Part shown: piece by piece, positions 32,960 through 41,468 of the stretch
Layout of the letters: each line of letters starts with the position of its first letter
How positions within the stretch are numbered: the first letter of the stretch is position 1
DNA from: Amycolatopsis nalaikhensis
GTDB lineage: Bacteria > Actinomycetota > Actinomycetes > Mycobacteriales > Pseudonocardiaceae
Assembly: GCF_030264295.1 (NCBI RefSeq)
Contig: NZ_CP127173.1
Coordinates: forward strand, 2,177,501-2,241,500
DNA length: 64,000 bases
Direction: 5' to 3'
Translations under genes and position numbers: made by a program
Notes under the pieces: model-generated
What the model was told of the DNA's origin: nothing
The model's database searches: none
What the model saw: the letters and a program-made list of their open reading frames with translations, nothing else

Positions 32960-33748
32960 TTAAGCCCCGCGCGACGTCTCCACCTGCGCAAACAGCTCGG
33001 CCAGGCGGTGTTCGAGCTCGACGCGCTCCAAGTCCGCCAACTCGGACGCCAGCAGCTCGTCGACCCGGTCGTCGGTCAGGGCCTCCGCGCGGTGCCACCG
33101 CTCGCGCAAGTCCGGCTTGCGCGCGGCCGCCGCGACGAGCTCGTCCGCCGCCTCCTCCGGCCACGCCGTACGCAGCAACCGTGCGCGGCCGCCCTCCGGG
33201 TCCACGATCACCGCCTCGGGCACCGACAGGCCCACCGTCCGCAATGCCGCGAAGTGCAGGCCGCCGCGCAGCTCCCGGAACACCATCAACGCGAACCCGA
33301 GCCGCTCGACGTCTCCCTCGGGACGCGAGGCGTCCTTCCAGCCGGCGAACAGCGCCAGCCCGCTGGCGTCCGCGGCGTCGACCACGCGGAAGAGCAGGTC
33401 CGCCAGGCGGCCAGGCTCCGGTACGGCCGAAAGGTGGACACGGGACCAGCGAGCCGATGACTCCGCGTAGGCCCGGACGGCGGCGGGCGCGTCGAGGGCG
33501 GCCGTCGCGGGCGGCAGGACGAAGTCGAACAGCCAGTGCGGGAAGATCCCGAACAGCTCCGCGGCCACCTTCGGCGGGACGTCCCCGAGCACGGCCGAGC
33601 GCCCCCGCACGTACAGCGAGCGCGGCGGCAGCCCCACCTCGGCCTCGACCTCCGCCAGCTCCGGCGAGGTCATGAACCGCCCGCCCAGCACCTGCACCAC
33701 CGGCCGGATCCGGTTGGCCAGTCCGGCCGCGCCCTCGATCGTCGTCAT
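32960..33748 (-). CDS. SCO6745-family protein
   Basis: 262 residues from ATG 33748 with AAAGGGG upstream. The all-helical sequence contains GLANRIRPVVQVLGG, EVGLPPRSLYVRGRSAVLGD, FGIFPHWLFDFVLPPA, HLSAVPEPGRLADLLFRVVD and LHFAALRTVGLSVPEAVIV. This layout matches the actinobacterial SCO6745 family as I remember it, which resembles a helix-turn-helix-like domain protein without known function. It is the first chromosomal protein gene after the tRNA cluster. Confidence 0.78.
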   Translation of the reverse strand: MTTIEGAAGLANRIRPVVQVLGGRFMTSPELAEVEAEVGLPPRSLYVRGRSAVLGDVPPKVAAELFGIFPHWLFDFVLPPATAALDAPAAVRAYAESSARWSRVHLSAVPEPGRLADLLFRVVDAADASGLALFAGWKDASRPEGDVERLGFALMVFRELRGGLHFAALRTVGLSVPEAVIVDPEGGRARLLRTAWPEEAADELVAAAARKPDLRERWHRAEALTDDRVDELLASELADLERVELEHRLAELFAQVETSRGA

Positions 33749-33908
33749 GCCCGTCCCCTTTCGACCCGCCAACCGTAACACTGTTACGAAACGAGCGTCA
33801 AGGAAGGCGCCAAGCCCTGCCAATTACTTGCCGGAAACGGCGACAACCTGCACAAACATCACCGGACAGGTCCGGCGGCACCCACCGGACCCCCCAGCCC
33901 CCACACGC

Positions 33909-34163
33909 TCACCGCTGGACCGGCGCCTGCCCGTCCTCATCCAGGTTCAGACCCAGCATCTCCAGCAACTGGACACAGTCCTCGACCCCCAGCGCACCAT
34001 GCGCCACCGCCAGCCGAGCCCGCCGGACCTGATCGTCCGACACCCGCTGCGCATCGGCCGCACCGCTCCGCTGCGCCGGCAACCCCCCGGCGAACTGAGC
34101 ACTCCCCCCATCGGCACCTTCGTACCGAAGGAGGAACTGCCGCACTTCAACAGACCCGCTCAT
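33909..34163 (-). CDS. Small hypothetical protein
   Basis: 84 residues from ATG 34163, directly preceded by GGAGGGGCT. The C-terminal half (SDDQVRRARLAVAHGALGV, EDCVQLLEMLGLNLDEDG) is a clear helix-loop-helix with acidic end. I remember similar short sequences in Pseudonocardiaceae and Streptomyces, function unknown. No close gene partner. Confidence 0.65.
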   Translation of the reverse strand: MSGSVEVRQFLLRYEGADGGSAQFAGGLPAQRSGAADAQRVSDDQVRRARLAVAHGALGVEDCVQLLEMLGLNLDEDGQAPVQR

Positions 34164-34986
34164 AGCCCCTCCACACGGCTCACAACAACTTGGCCGCGAG
34201 GCTAACCAGCAGCGGCCGCCACACACAGCCCCCCGGAGAGTGAACCTGAGGCCACGCTCCGCTCAACGCAGCGCAATCGGCAACCTCGGAGAACGACACC
34301 ACCCGAACGAACGTCACCCCCGCGCAAAGTGACACCCCACGAGGAAATTTCCCGCTCTCCACTCGCCCAGCCCGGAAACTCGTGCAACAATCGAAGTGCT
34401 GACACACCCCCGGTCAGCGCCTGTGGAGATCCCCTCCGACCCCCGCGTTCCTCCCCCTGGCGCGGGGGTCCTCCATTTCTCGGGGCTCCTCGGGCTTCGC
34501 CCTGCGGTGCCCCGATTCATTTCGGCGTATTGCCCGGGGGCCGAGCCCCCGGACCCCCACGGTGCCGTCCGCTCGGCTTCCAGCGTGGTCCCGTCCCCTC
34601 GGTGCCCGTTCCAGCGTTACCCCCGCCTTCGGGCGCTGCGCGCCCTTGGCTCTCCGGCGCCGTCGCTGTCTCCCAGCGCGCCCCGGCCCCCAGTGCCGCC
34701 CCTGCGCCACCCAATCTCCGGCGGCGACCCCCAAGTCGACCCCAGCCCTCCGGTGCCGCCTTCCACTCCACCCAGGCGCGGTCCGGTCTTCGCCGCCGCA
34801 CCCGGCGCTCCCAGCTCGAGCGCTGCGCCTCCGGCGTGATCGACTCGTTGCGTTAGTGGGGCATTGCAGTGCGTCTCGATAGGACTGCTCCTTGTGGGTG
34901 GGGGTTGCTCTGAATGGGGAACTTTCTCTGCGTGTTGTGGCTCACAGTGGTTTGTGCTGCGAGACCTAACCGTTATCGTGGCCCTC
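34164..34986. other. Long intergenic region without a supported gene
   Basis: About 820 bases, very GC-rich and Pro/Arg-biased in all frames, with no start that has both a ribosome site and protein-like composition. A 9-base hairpin ACCCCCGCG / CGCGGGGGT lies at 34439-34469 and several G/C-run palindromes follow near 34530. It may contain remnants of an inactivated gene; I see nothing definite. Confidence 0.5.
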
Positions 34987-35421
34987 GTGCCTCTTCCCTC
35001 CCTTGGCCGCCTCAGCAGCCGGACGAACCTCAAAGCCGCGTCCTCCGGACGTCATCGTGGTGCCGCGAAGCCTGCGGACGATGGCGTTGTCGAGGACAAG
35101 GAACTCACCTCCTACCTCGCCGCCCTCGCGCCCGATGCCGACAACGAGAGCACTGGCTCCGGCAAGCGCTTCGGCGAGGCCCAGGTCATCCAGCTGCGGA
35201 TGAGCCTCATCGCCAACCAGCAGCTCAAGGACATCGCCGCCGAGCGGGAGATCTCGCCCCAGGCCCTCGCCCAGGAATGGATCCTCGAGCGGCTCAACTG
35301 GGAAGGCCAGGCCTCGTCGCTGCAGGACCAGCGGCAGCAGGCCGGCGACCTCGGCGACCTCACCGACGAGTTCCACTTCCCCGCCGACGCCTTCGACGCG
35401 CCGGCCCTCGGGCGCCGCTGA
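34987..35421 (+). CDS. Hypothetical protein upstream of a cold-shock gene
   Basis: 144 residues from GTG 34987 (GTG 34978 also possible). The N-terminus is basic and low-complexity; the central part is helical (ELTSYLAALAPDADNES, FGEAQVIQLRMSLIANQQLKDIAAEREISPQALAQEWILERLNW), resembling a ribbon-helix-helix or small DNA-binding fold, with an acidic C-terminus. Function unknown. It is convergent with the cold-shock gene and shares its terminator. Confidence 0.7.
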   Translation: MPLPSLGRLSSRTNLKAASSGRHRGAAKPADDGVVEDKELTSYLAALAPDADNESTGSGKRFGEAQVIQLRMSLIANQQLKDIAAEREISPQALAQEWILERLNWEGQASSLQDQRQQAGDLGDLTDEFHFPADAFDAPALGRR

Positions 35422-35449
35422 CCCGAACCAGCTGACCCGAACCACGAGA

Positions 35450-35483
35450 AAGGGCCCCCGGCGAGTGATCGCCGGGGGCCCTT
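35450..35483. terminator. Bidirectional hairpin terminator
   Basis: Perfect 15-base arms at 35450-35464 and 35469-35483 with a 4-base loop, A-run on the left and T's on the right. It sits between convergent genes 34987..35421 and 35517..35720 and can serve both. Confidence 0.85.
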
Positions 35484-35516
35484 CGCTCAGGCCTTAAGAC
35501 ACGCAGAGGGCCTGTC

Positions 35517-35720
35517 TCAGATCGCGCGGACCTTCTGGGCCTGCGGGCCCTTCTGGCCCTGGCCCACCTCGAACTCCACTCGCTGGTTCTCCTCGAGGGT
35601 GCGGAATCCGCGGCCCTCGATCTCCGAGTAGTGCACGAACACGTCGCCTTCGCCGCCGTCCTGCGCGATGAAGCCGAAGCCCTTCTCCGCGTTGAACCAC
35701 TTCACAGTGCCTTGCGCCAC
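35517..35720 (-). CDS. Cold-shock domain protein
   Basis: 67 residues from GTG 35720 with AGGAG upstream. Small OB-fold RNA chaperone: [19 protein letters not shown] with RNP1 (KGFGFI) and VFVHYSEI with RNP2. Members melt RNA secondary structure on cold or general stress. A second copy lies at 52928..53131; the two proteins are close but not identical. The 5' region up to 36177 is long and gene-free, as often seen for cold-shock mRNAs. Confidence 0.95.
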   Translation of the reverse strand: MAQGTVKWFNAEKGFGFIAQDGGEGDVFVHYSEIEGRGFRTLEENQRVEFEVGQGQKGPQAQKVRAI

Positions 35721-36177
35721 CGCTGTACTCCTCGTTACACAGATCCGCTTCGAATGCCACCGAAGCGGCACCCCGACCGTCCCGGGCGGTTCCAACGAGA
35801 CGAGTCAAGAGCGTGTCGGCTCCATGGCTCGCGTCAGAAGTTCCGCGAGTGTGAAGCCACGAACACGCAAAACGACGGCCTGAGAGCAGACTACCGGGAT
35901 CTGGCCAAAGTTGAACCCCGTGATCGAGGCGAAAACCGGCTGTGCGCACCAAGGTCACCGGAACGTCGTAGGGCTCCGGGCCACGTTCTGTCAGACCCAC
36001 CGGATAGTCTTGCGCAGCACAGCGACACCGTGATCACCGGATACGGCTCGGAGTCGGTTGTGCCCCCTCCGTTAAAGCCCCCGTGGACGACTGTGACCTT
36101 AGTCACTCGGCGCGTGCTCAACGTTGCCGGTCCGCGGGACGTCTCGGAGAGGGGAAGCACCAAAGGGGCAAAGGGGA
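35721..36177. other. Divergent intergenic region
   Basis: About 460 bases between the leftward cold-shock gene and the rightward L,D-transpeptidase gene. It should contain both promoters and the cold-shock 5' untranslated region. I see no convincing gene or clear operator. Confidence 0.5.
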
Positions 36178-37389
36178 ATGGGTGTGACGGTCAGGACTTC
36201 CACGCGGCGCCGGGGCGCGGCTGTGGTTTTGGGGTTGGTCGCGGTACTCACGCTGGGGGCGTGCAGCAGTGAACCGACGGTGTCGGCGAGCGGGACGTCG
36301 GGCGGGGGCCCGACGCAGCCGCCGGCGCAGACCGCCCAGCCCGCGAAGCTGACGGTGACGCCGGCCGCCGGCGCGCAGGACGTGCCGCCCGGCGAGCCCG
36401 TCGGGGTCCAGGTCGCCGACGGCACGATCCTGTCCGTCACGCTGACCAACCCGGACGGCAAGCAGGTCCAGGGCCAGACGTCGGCCGACAAGAAGAGCTG
36501 GAGCACCACCGAGCAGCTCGGCTACGGCAAGACGTACACGTGGTCCGGCCAGGCGCAGGGCGCCGACGGCAAGAACGTGCCCATCGGCGGCGCGTTCACC
36601 ACGGTCAAGCCGAAGCGGCAGATGTCGGCCAGCCTGAACGTCGGCGACGGCCAGACGTACGGCATCGCGATGCCGATCGCGCTGACGTTCCCGAGCCGCG
36701 TCACGGACAAGGCGTCGGTCGAGAAGGCGCTGTCGGTCGAGACGACGCCGAAGACCGAAGGCTCCTGGGCGTGGCTGAACGGCGACACTTCGGTGCACTG
36801 GCGGCCGAAGGAGTACTTCAAGCCCAACACGCAGGTGAAGGTCAACGCCAAGATCTACGGCGTCAAGATCGGTGACGGCGTGTACGGCAAGCAGGACGTC
36901 TCGGCGAGCTTCACCATCGGCCGTTCGCAGATCGTCAAGGGCAACACCACGCAGCACACGATGCAGGTCATCCGCGACGGCCAGCAGATCGCCGACTACC
37001 CGGTGAGCTACGGCCTCGACTCCGACCCGGGCCGCGTGACGCACAGCGGCGTGCACGTGGTGATGTCGAAGCACGCGACGTACTCGATGAGCAACCCGCG
37101 CTACAACTACACGGACGTCAACGTGCCGTGGGCGGTGCGGATCTCCAACAACGGCGAGTTCATCCACGGCCTCGCGGCGTCGGTTTGGGCACAGGGCAAG
37201 AAGAACATCTCGCACGGCTGCCTGAACCTGTCCCCGGCGCGGGCGAAGGAGTACTACGACGGCGTCCTGGTCGGCGACCCGGTGGAGATCACCGGCAGCA
37301 CCCAGACGCTGACGGCCAAGGACGGCGACTACAGCGACTGGACCTACGACTGGGCGAGCTGGCAGAAGCTGTCGGCCCTGGCGGGCTGA
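36178..37389 (+). CDS. L,D-transpeptidase lipoprotein
   Basis: 403 residues from ATG 36178 (GTG 36184 has the better-spaced AAAGGGG site and is an alternative). A signal peptide (RRRGAAVVLGLVAVLTLGAC) ends in a lipobox LGAC, so the protein is membrane-anchored outside. Two Ig-like domains follow (residues 50-250), then a YkuD catalytic domain with HSGVHVVMS, EFIHG and SHGCLNLS, where His and Cys are the active-site residues. It makes 3-3 peptide crosslinks in peptidoglycan, like the mycobacterial Ldt enzymes. Length and domain order fit. Confidence 0.93.
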   Translation: MGVTVRTSTRRRGAAVVLGLVAVLTLGACSSEPTVSASGTSGGGPTQPPAQTAQPAKLTVTPAAGAQDVPPGEPVGVQVADGTILSVTLTNPDGKQVQGQTSADKKSWSTTEQLGYGKTYTWSGQAQGADGKNVPIGGAFTTVKPKRQMSASLNVGDGQTYGIAMPIALTFPSRVTDKASVEKALSVETTPKTEGSWAWLNGDTSVHWRPKEYFKPNTQVKVNAKIYGVKIGDGVYGKQDVSASFTIGRSQIVKGNTTQHTMQVIRDGQQIADYPVSYGLDSDPGRVTHSGVHVVMSKHATYSMSNPRYNYTDVNVPWAVRISNNGEFIHGLAASVWAQGKKNISHGCLNLSPARAKEYYDGVLVGDPVEITGSTQTLTAKDGDYSDWTYDWASWQKLSALAG

Positions 37390-37583
37390 CGCCGTCGTCG
37401 AAGACCACCGAGGAACACCGGGCGGCCGGGAAGTCCACTGGGCTTCCCGGCCGTTCGCGGTTTCACCGCGCGAACGCTTTCGGGGCCGGCGGGAAATTCG
37501 ATGCAACCCCGGTGATCACCCACCGCATGACTAGGGGCAGAGGCGCGGCGATCCCGGCCGCGCCCGCGAGAAGAGGAGCTGTC
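37390..37583. other. Intergenic region after the L,D-transpeptidase gene
   Basis: Includes an inverted repeat GGCGGCCGGGAAG / CTTCCCGGCCG around 37420-37453, a possible terminator of the L,D-transpeptidase gene. Confidence 0.5.
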
Positions 37584-37871
37584 TTGCGCATCCGCATCGC
37601 CCTGACCCTCGGCGCGCTCGTGCTCGCCGGTGGCGCCCTGACCGGTGGTATCGCGCTGGCCGACCAGTCGCAGCCCGCGCCGCCGACCACCGCGCGGCCC
37701 TCCGAGGCGCCGTCCGCGGTCCCGACCGTCACCCGCGCTCCGCTGCCGCCGACCGCCGCTCCCGCGCCGCGGGAGACGACGCGGCCCGCGCGGCCGCAGC
37801 GCGTCCCCCGCGCCGTGCCCGCCGGCCCGACCGGTGACCTGCACCTGCCGGCCGTCGGGGTGTCCCGGTAG
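37584..37871 (+). CDS. Small secreted Pro/Ala/Thr-rich protein
   Basis: 95 residues from TTG 37584, chosen for AAGAGGAG 5 bases upstream. A signal peptide (RIRIALTLGALVLAGGALTG) is followed by a low-complexity region of Pro, Ala, Thr and Arg with no domain. It ends in LHLPAVGVSR. It lies 4 bases upstream of the ECF sigma gene and is probably cotranscribed; perhaps a cell-surface target or sensor of the sigma system. Confidence 0.6.
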   Translation: MRIRIALTLGALVLAGGALTGGIALADQSQPAPPTTARPSEAPSAVPTVTRAPLPPTAAPAPRETTRPARPQRVPRAVPAGPTGDLHLPAVGVSR

Positions 37872-37875
37872 CCAG

Positions 37876-38430
37876 GTGATCTCCCGCTCCCGTCCGTCGA
37901 CCGGGCCGGGCTCGCCGTGGGACGGCGAGTTCGCCCGGTACTTCGGCGAGCGCGCGCACAGCCTGCGGTCCACCGCCTTCCTGCTCTGCGGCGACTGGCA
38001 CCAGGCCGAAGACCTGACGCAGGCCGCGCTGCTCAAGCTGTACCTCGCCTGGCCGAGGCTGTCGCGCCACGACGCCTTGGACGCCTACGCCCGCAAGGTC
38101 GTGCTGCGCACGTTCCTCGCCGAGCACCGGCGCAGCAGGTGGAAACGGGAGCGGCTCACCGACACCCCGCCGGAGCTGCCGGCGGAACCGGCCGCGAGCG
38201 ACCAGGACGCTCTGGTCCGGCAGGCGTTGGCCGTCTTGGCCCCCAAGCAGCGCGCCGTGCTGGTGCTGCGGTACTTCGAGGACCTGAGCGTCGAGGAGAC
38301 GGCGAAGGCGCTCGGCTGCAGCACCGGCACGGTGAAGAGCCAGGCCTCCCGCGGCCTGGCGACGCTGCGCGCCCGGCTCGGCCCGCACTACGGTGCGCTG
38401 ACCTTCAGCGCGTCCACGGAGAGGAGGTGA
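37876..38430 (+). CDS. ECF sigma factor, SigE family of actinobacteria
   Basis: 184 residues from GTG 37876. Region 2 is visible in FARYFGERAHSLRSTAFLLCGDWHQAEDLTQAALLKLYLAWPRL, and region 4 in VLAPKQRAVLVLRYFEDLSVEETAKALGCSTGTVKSQASRGLATLR. It directs RNA polymerase to a small set of promoters, probably on envelope stress. Next to it is a membrane protein gene that fits an anti-sigma factor. The family I recall as 'SigE family' is widespread in actinobacteria. Confidence 0.92.
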   Translation: MISRSRPSTGPGSPWDGEFARYFGERAHSLRSTAFLLCGDWHQAEDLTQAALLKLYLAWPRLSRHDALDAYARKVVLRTFLAEHRRSRWKRERLTDTPPELPAEPAASDQDALVRQALAVLAPKQRAVLVLRYFEDLSVEETAKALGCSTGTVKSQASRGLATLRARLGPHYGALTFSASTERR

Positions 38431-38435
38431 CGAAC

Positions 38436-38912
38436 ATGGACCCCGAAGACGACGTCCGCGCGTTCCTGACCGGCGCGGCCGGTGGCGCGCAGCCGCCGAT
38501 GCGCCTCGAAGCCGCCGACGTGATCGAGCGCGGCGGCCGGGTCCGGCGACGGCGCAAGCGCTTCGCCGTCGCGGGCACTTCGGCCGCGACGGCGGTGATC
38601 CTCGCGGTGGCCGGTTTCCTCGCCGGTCACCGCGTGGGGCCGCCGGACCCGGTGCAGCCCGCCGACCCGGGGTTGTCCACGCTCGGCACCACCTCCCCCG
38701 CGCCGACGCCGGAGGAGGTCCCGGCGACGTCGGTCGCGCCACCCGCGGCCGAGCCGGAACGCACGTCGGCGGGGCGCTCGCCGCGGTCGGCTCCGCTGCC
38801 GCCGACGGCGAGCCGGTCGGTGCCACGGGCGCCGTCGACCACGTCGCGGCCTTCCGTCGGCCCGACGGAGAACTCGGCGCCGCCGACGCCGGAGACCACC
38901 ACGAGCCGTTAG
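38436..38912 (+). CDS. Membrane protein, possible anti-sigma factor
   Basis: 158 residues from ATG 38436 with GAGGAGG upstream, 5 bases after the sigma gene. A short acidic cytoplasmic part (DPEDDVRAFLTGAAGG) precedes a basic stretch RRRRKRF and one membrane helix (VAGTSAATAVILAVAGFLAG), then a long Pro/Thr/Ser-rich exterior. Membrane proteins in this layout usually restrain the neighbouring sigma factor. No zinc-binding H-x3-C-x2-C motif is present. Confidence 0.7.
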   Translation: MDPEDDVRAFLTGAAGGAQPPMRLEAADVIERGGRVRRRRKRFAVAGTSAATAVILAVAGFLAGHRVGPPDPVQPADPGLSTLGTTSPAPTPEEVPATSVAPPAAEPERTSAGRSPRSAPLPPTASRSVPRAPSTTSRPSVGPTENSAPPTPETTTSR

Positions 38913-39076
38913 CGTTTCCGCAGGTCAGCGACGTGGTACAGATCACCGCTCCGAAGTGGGTTCCTGACGAAATACCCGGCCCGGTCGTGGCGATATGCCG
39001 GGTGGTGTTCCGATCGGACACCGCAGGAACTGCTCAGCCGGACGCGGTCCGGCCCGAGAAACCGAGGAGGAAGCAC

Positions 39077-39184
39077 ATGGTGCTCGCCGCACTGATCGTC
39101 GAAACCGGAATCGCTGTCGTGGTCGCGGGTGCGCTCGCCGCTTGGTCCCGCAAGCGCTTCACTCCTCGGAGCGACGCGAACTGA
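39077..39184 (+). CDS. Tiny membrane protein
   Basis: 35 residues from ATG 39077 with GAGGAGG 6 bases upstream: one membrane helix (VLAALIVETGIAVVVAGALAAW) and a short basic tail. Too small for a family call, but the ribosome site and transmembrane pattern are convincing. Confidence 0.55.
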   Translation: MVLAALIVETGIAVVVAGALAAWSRKRFTPRSDAN

Positions 39185-39248
39185 CCTCAGCGCGCACGTG
39201 TGCCCCGCCCGGTGATCCGGACGGGGCACACGTCTATCGGGCGGCCGC

Positions 39249-40616
39249 TCAGCGCTGAGCGGTCGCGGAAGCCAGCTTGCTGCCGCTGTCCTCGGTTTCG
39301 ATCTGGTCCATCGGCACCTGCGACGTCTCCGGGATCTTGATGATCGGGATGATCGCGATCAGTGCCGCCGCCATCAGGTAGTACGCCGGCCAGTCCTCGT
39401 TGCCGGTGCTCTTGATCAGCGCGGTCACGACGACCCCGGCGGTGCCGCCGAACAGCGACGTCGAGATGTTGTAGCCGATCGCGAACGAGCCGTAGCGCAC
39501 CCGCGTCGGGAACATCGCCGGGAACGTCGAGCCGATCACCGCGAGGATGAAGACGAGCAGGATCGCCACGACCAGGAACCCGACGAACAGCCACAGGATG
39601 CTGCCGGACTGCATCAGCTTCAGGCTGGGCCAGCTGAGCACCAGGAACCCGATGGCCGCGGTGAGCAGCAGCGGTTTCCGGCCGATCCGGTCGGACAGCG
39701 CCCCGAGCGGGATGATGATCGCCATCTGGATGACCTCGACGGCGATGATGATCAGCGTCGACGTGTTGTCGTTGATCTTCAGCGTGTCCGTGAAGTACGT
39801 CGGCATCGTCGTCAGCAGCAGGTAGTCCGCGACGTTCAGCAGCAGCACGATGCCGATCAGGTTGAGGATCATCCGCCAGTTGCGGACGAAGATCTCCTTG
39901 AGCGGCGCCTTCTGCGGTGCCTCGCCCGCGGCTTCCATCCGGCGGAACTCGGGGGTGTCCTCGAGCTTGTTCCGCAGGTAGAGCCCGATCAGGCCGAGCG
40001 GCAGCGCGACGAAGAACGGGATCCGCCAGCCCCACGCGTCGACCTGGTCGGCCGACATGGACAGCGTCACCGACAGCACCACGAGGTTGCCGAGGACGTA
40101 CCCGCCCAGCGTGCCGAGCTCGAGGAAGCTGCCGAAGAAGCCACGGCGCTTCGTCGGCGAGTACTCGGCGATGAACGTCGCCGCGCCGCCGTACTCGCCG
40201 CCGGTGGAGAAGCCCTGGATGATCCGCAGCAGCAGGATCGCGATCGGGGCCGCGATGCCCATGCTGTAGCTGCCGGCGTACGTCGGCAGGACGCCGACCA
40301 GGAACGTGCAGCCGGACATCAGCAGGATCGTGATGGCGAGGACGCGCTTGCGGCCGATCTTGTCGCCCAGCGGGCCGAAGAACGCCCCGCCGAACGGCCG
40401 GACGATGAAGCCGACCGCGAGCAGGGCCAGTGACTTCAGGACCGCGTTGCCTTCGCCGGGGAAGAACAGGCTGCCGATGCTGGCGGCGATCGCCCCCGAG
40501 GTGAAGACGCCGTAGTCGTACCACTCGGTGGCGTTCCCCATGGCGGACGCCCACACAGCGCGCTTGACGGTTCTCTCGTCCACTGACGGCTTGCCCGTCG
40601 TAGCTGCTTCGCTCAT
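39249..40616 (-). CDS. MHS-family (ProP-like) major facilitator transporter
   Basis: 455 residues from ATG 40616. Typical 12-helix transporter of the metabolite:H+ symporter group (proline/betaine, citrate, ketoglutarate types): NATEWYDYGVF in helix 1, FIVRPFGGAFFGPLGDKIGRKR (MFS motif A), STGGEYGGAATFIAEYSP, and the second motif A GALSDRIGRKPLLL. It uses proton gradient for uptake of small zwitterions or organic acids. The start sits at a CAT (40614) after many upstream bases without a gene; no partner gene is near. Confidence 0.9.
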   Translation of the reverse strand: MSEAATTGKPSVDERTVKRAVWASAMGNATEWYDYGVFTSGAIAASIGSLFFPGEGNAVLKSLALLAVGFIVRPFGGAFFGPLGDKIGRKRVLAITILLMSGCTFLVGVLPTYAGSYSMGIAAPIAILLLRIIQGFSTGGEYGGAATFIAEYSPTKRRGFFGSFLELGTLGGYVLGNLVVLSVTLSMSADQVDAWGWRIPFFVALPLGLIGLYLRNKLEDTPEFRRMEAAGEAPQKAPLKEIFVRNWRMILNLIGIVLLLNVADYLLLTTMPTYFTDTLKINDNTSTLIIIAVEVIQMAIIIPLGALSDRIGRKPLLLTAAIGFLVLSWPSLKLMQSGSILWLFVGFLVVAILLVFILAVIGSTFPAMFPTRVRYGSFAIGYNISTSLFGGTAGVVVTALIKSTGNEDWPAYYLMAAALIAIIPIIKIPETSQVPMDQIETEDSGSKLASATAQR

Positions 40617-40817
40617 GCCGGCGACGACCTCCTCCGTACAGTGCCCATCGGGCCGTTCGAGCTCATCAGCCCAGTCTTAACCGGGTCTCGCGGGTCGGCA
40701 GTCTGAGCCGAAATTTTTCTACGGTGGGGAACTTTCCGGCTACTGAGAGGTATACGTTGCTCGCATACCGCGCGGGTCGGGCGCGGACCGTGTCTACCGG
40801 CGAGTTAACGTCAGCGC

Positions 40818-41405
40818 ATGAGTCGTGTTTCTCAACCCTGGCCGCCGGTCCCGGTGGAGCCGGCCGAGCCGCACCCCAAGGCGCCCGCGCCGGGCACCGA
40901 GCTCGGGGTGCACTTCGCCGAGTGCTTCGGCTGCGGTGACGAGGCCGACGCGGGCCTGCACCTGCGCTCGACGGTCGGCGAAGGCCAGGTCGTGCACTCG
41001 CGGTTCACCGTGACCGCGGCGCACCAGGGCGCGCCTGGCCTGGCCCACGGGGGCCTGCTGGCCTGCGCGTTCGACGAGGCGCTCGGCTCGGCGGTCGGCA
41101 ACCTGATGCGCCGTCCGGCGGTGACCGGCAAGCTCGAGACGGACTTCCGGCGCCCGGTGCCGGTCGGCACGACGCTGTTCATCGAGACCCGGCTCGACGG
41201 CATCGCGGGCCGCAAGATCTACGTCAGCGCGGACGGGCGGCTCGACGCCGCGGACGGCCCGATCGCGGTGAGCGCCCGCGCCCTGTTCGTCGTGGTCGGG
41301 TTCGAGCACTTCAGCACCCACGGTGACCCGCAGGCGCTGGAGAAGCTCGCCGCGCAGCACGAGAAGAACCAGCGTCAGCGCGGCGACTGGGAGATCAACC
41401 CCTGA
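40818..41405 (+). CDS. PaaI-like thioesterase (hotdog fold)
   Basis: 195 residues from ATG 40818. Hotdog-fold acyl-CoA thioesterase: GLAHGGLLACAFDEALG corresponds to the HGG-x(n)-D/E signature of the catalytic turn and helix, followed by GKLETDFRRPVPVGTTL. An extra N-terminal segment (ECFGCGDEADAGLHLR) with two Cys is often seen in actinobacterial members. It cleaves acyl-CoAs; the acyl group cannot be told. Confidence 0.88.
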   Translation: MSRVSQPWPPVPVEPAEPHPKAPAPGTELGVHFAECFGCGDEADAGLHLRSTVGEGQVVHSRFTVTAAHQGAPGLAHGGLLACAFDEALGSAVGNLMRRPAVTGKLETDFRRPVPVGTTLFIETRLDGIAGRKIYVSADGRLDAADGPIAVSARALFVVVGFEHFSTHGDPQALEKLAAQHEKNQRQRGDWEINP

Positions 41406-41419
41406 TCCCGCGCCGCCGC

Positions 41420-41465
41420 CTCGTGAGTGTTTAGGGCGGTTAGAACCGCCCTAAACACTCACGAG
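41420..41465. terminator. Perfect inverted repeat between convergent genes
   Basis: Perfect 22-base arms (41420-41441 and 41444-41465) with a 2-base loop, containing GTGAGTGTTTAGGGC. It lies between the thioesterase (stop 41405) and pknG (stop 41469), so it can terminate both. Its length and perfection resemble repeated intergenic palindromes of actinobacteria. Confidence 0.82.
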
Positions 41466-41468
41466 CGG

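Noticed and set aside
34180..34407. 75-codon minus frame that might be a small DUF397-like protein
   Set aside because: Only a vague EVADC resemblance; no KSSYSG motif, and several frames are equally open.
36118..37506. 462-codon minus-strand frame opposite the L,D-transpeptidase
   Set aside because: Arg/Val/Ala-rich complement of a gene with a signal peptide and catalytic motif on the other strand.
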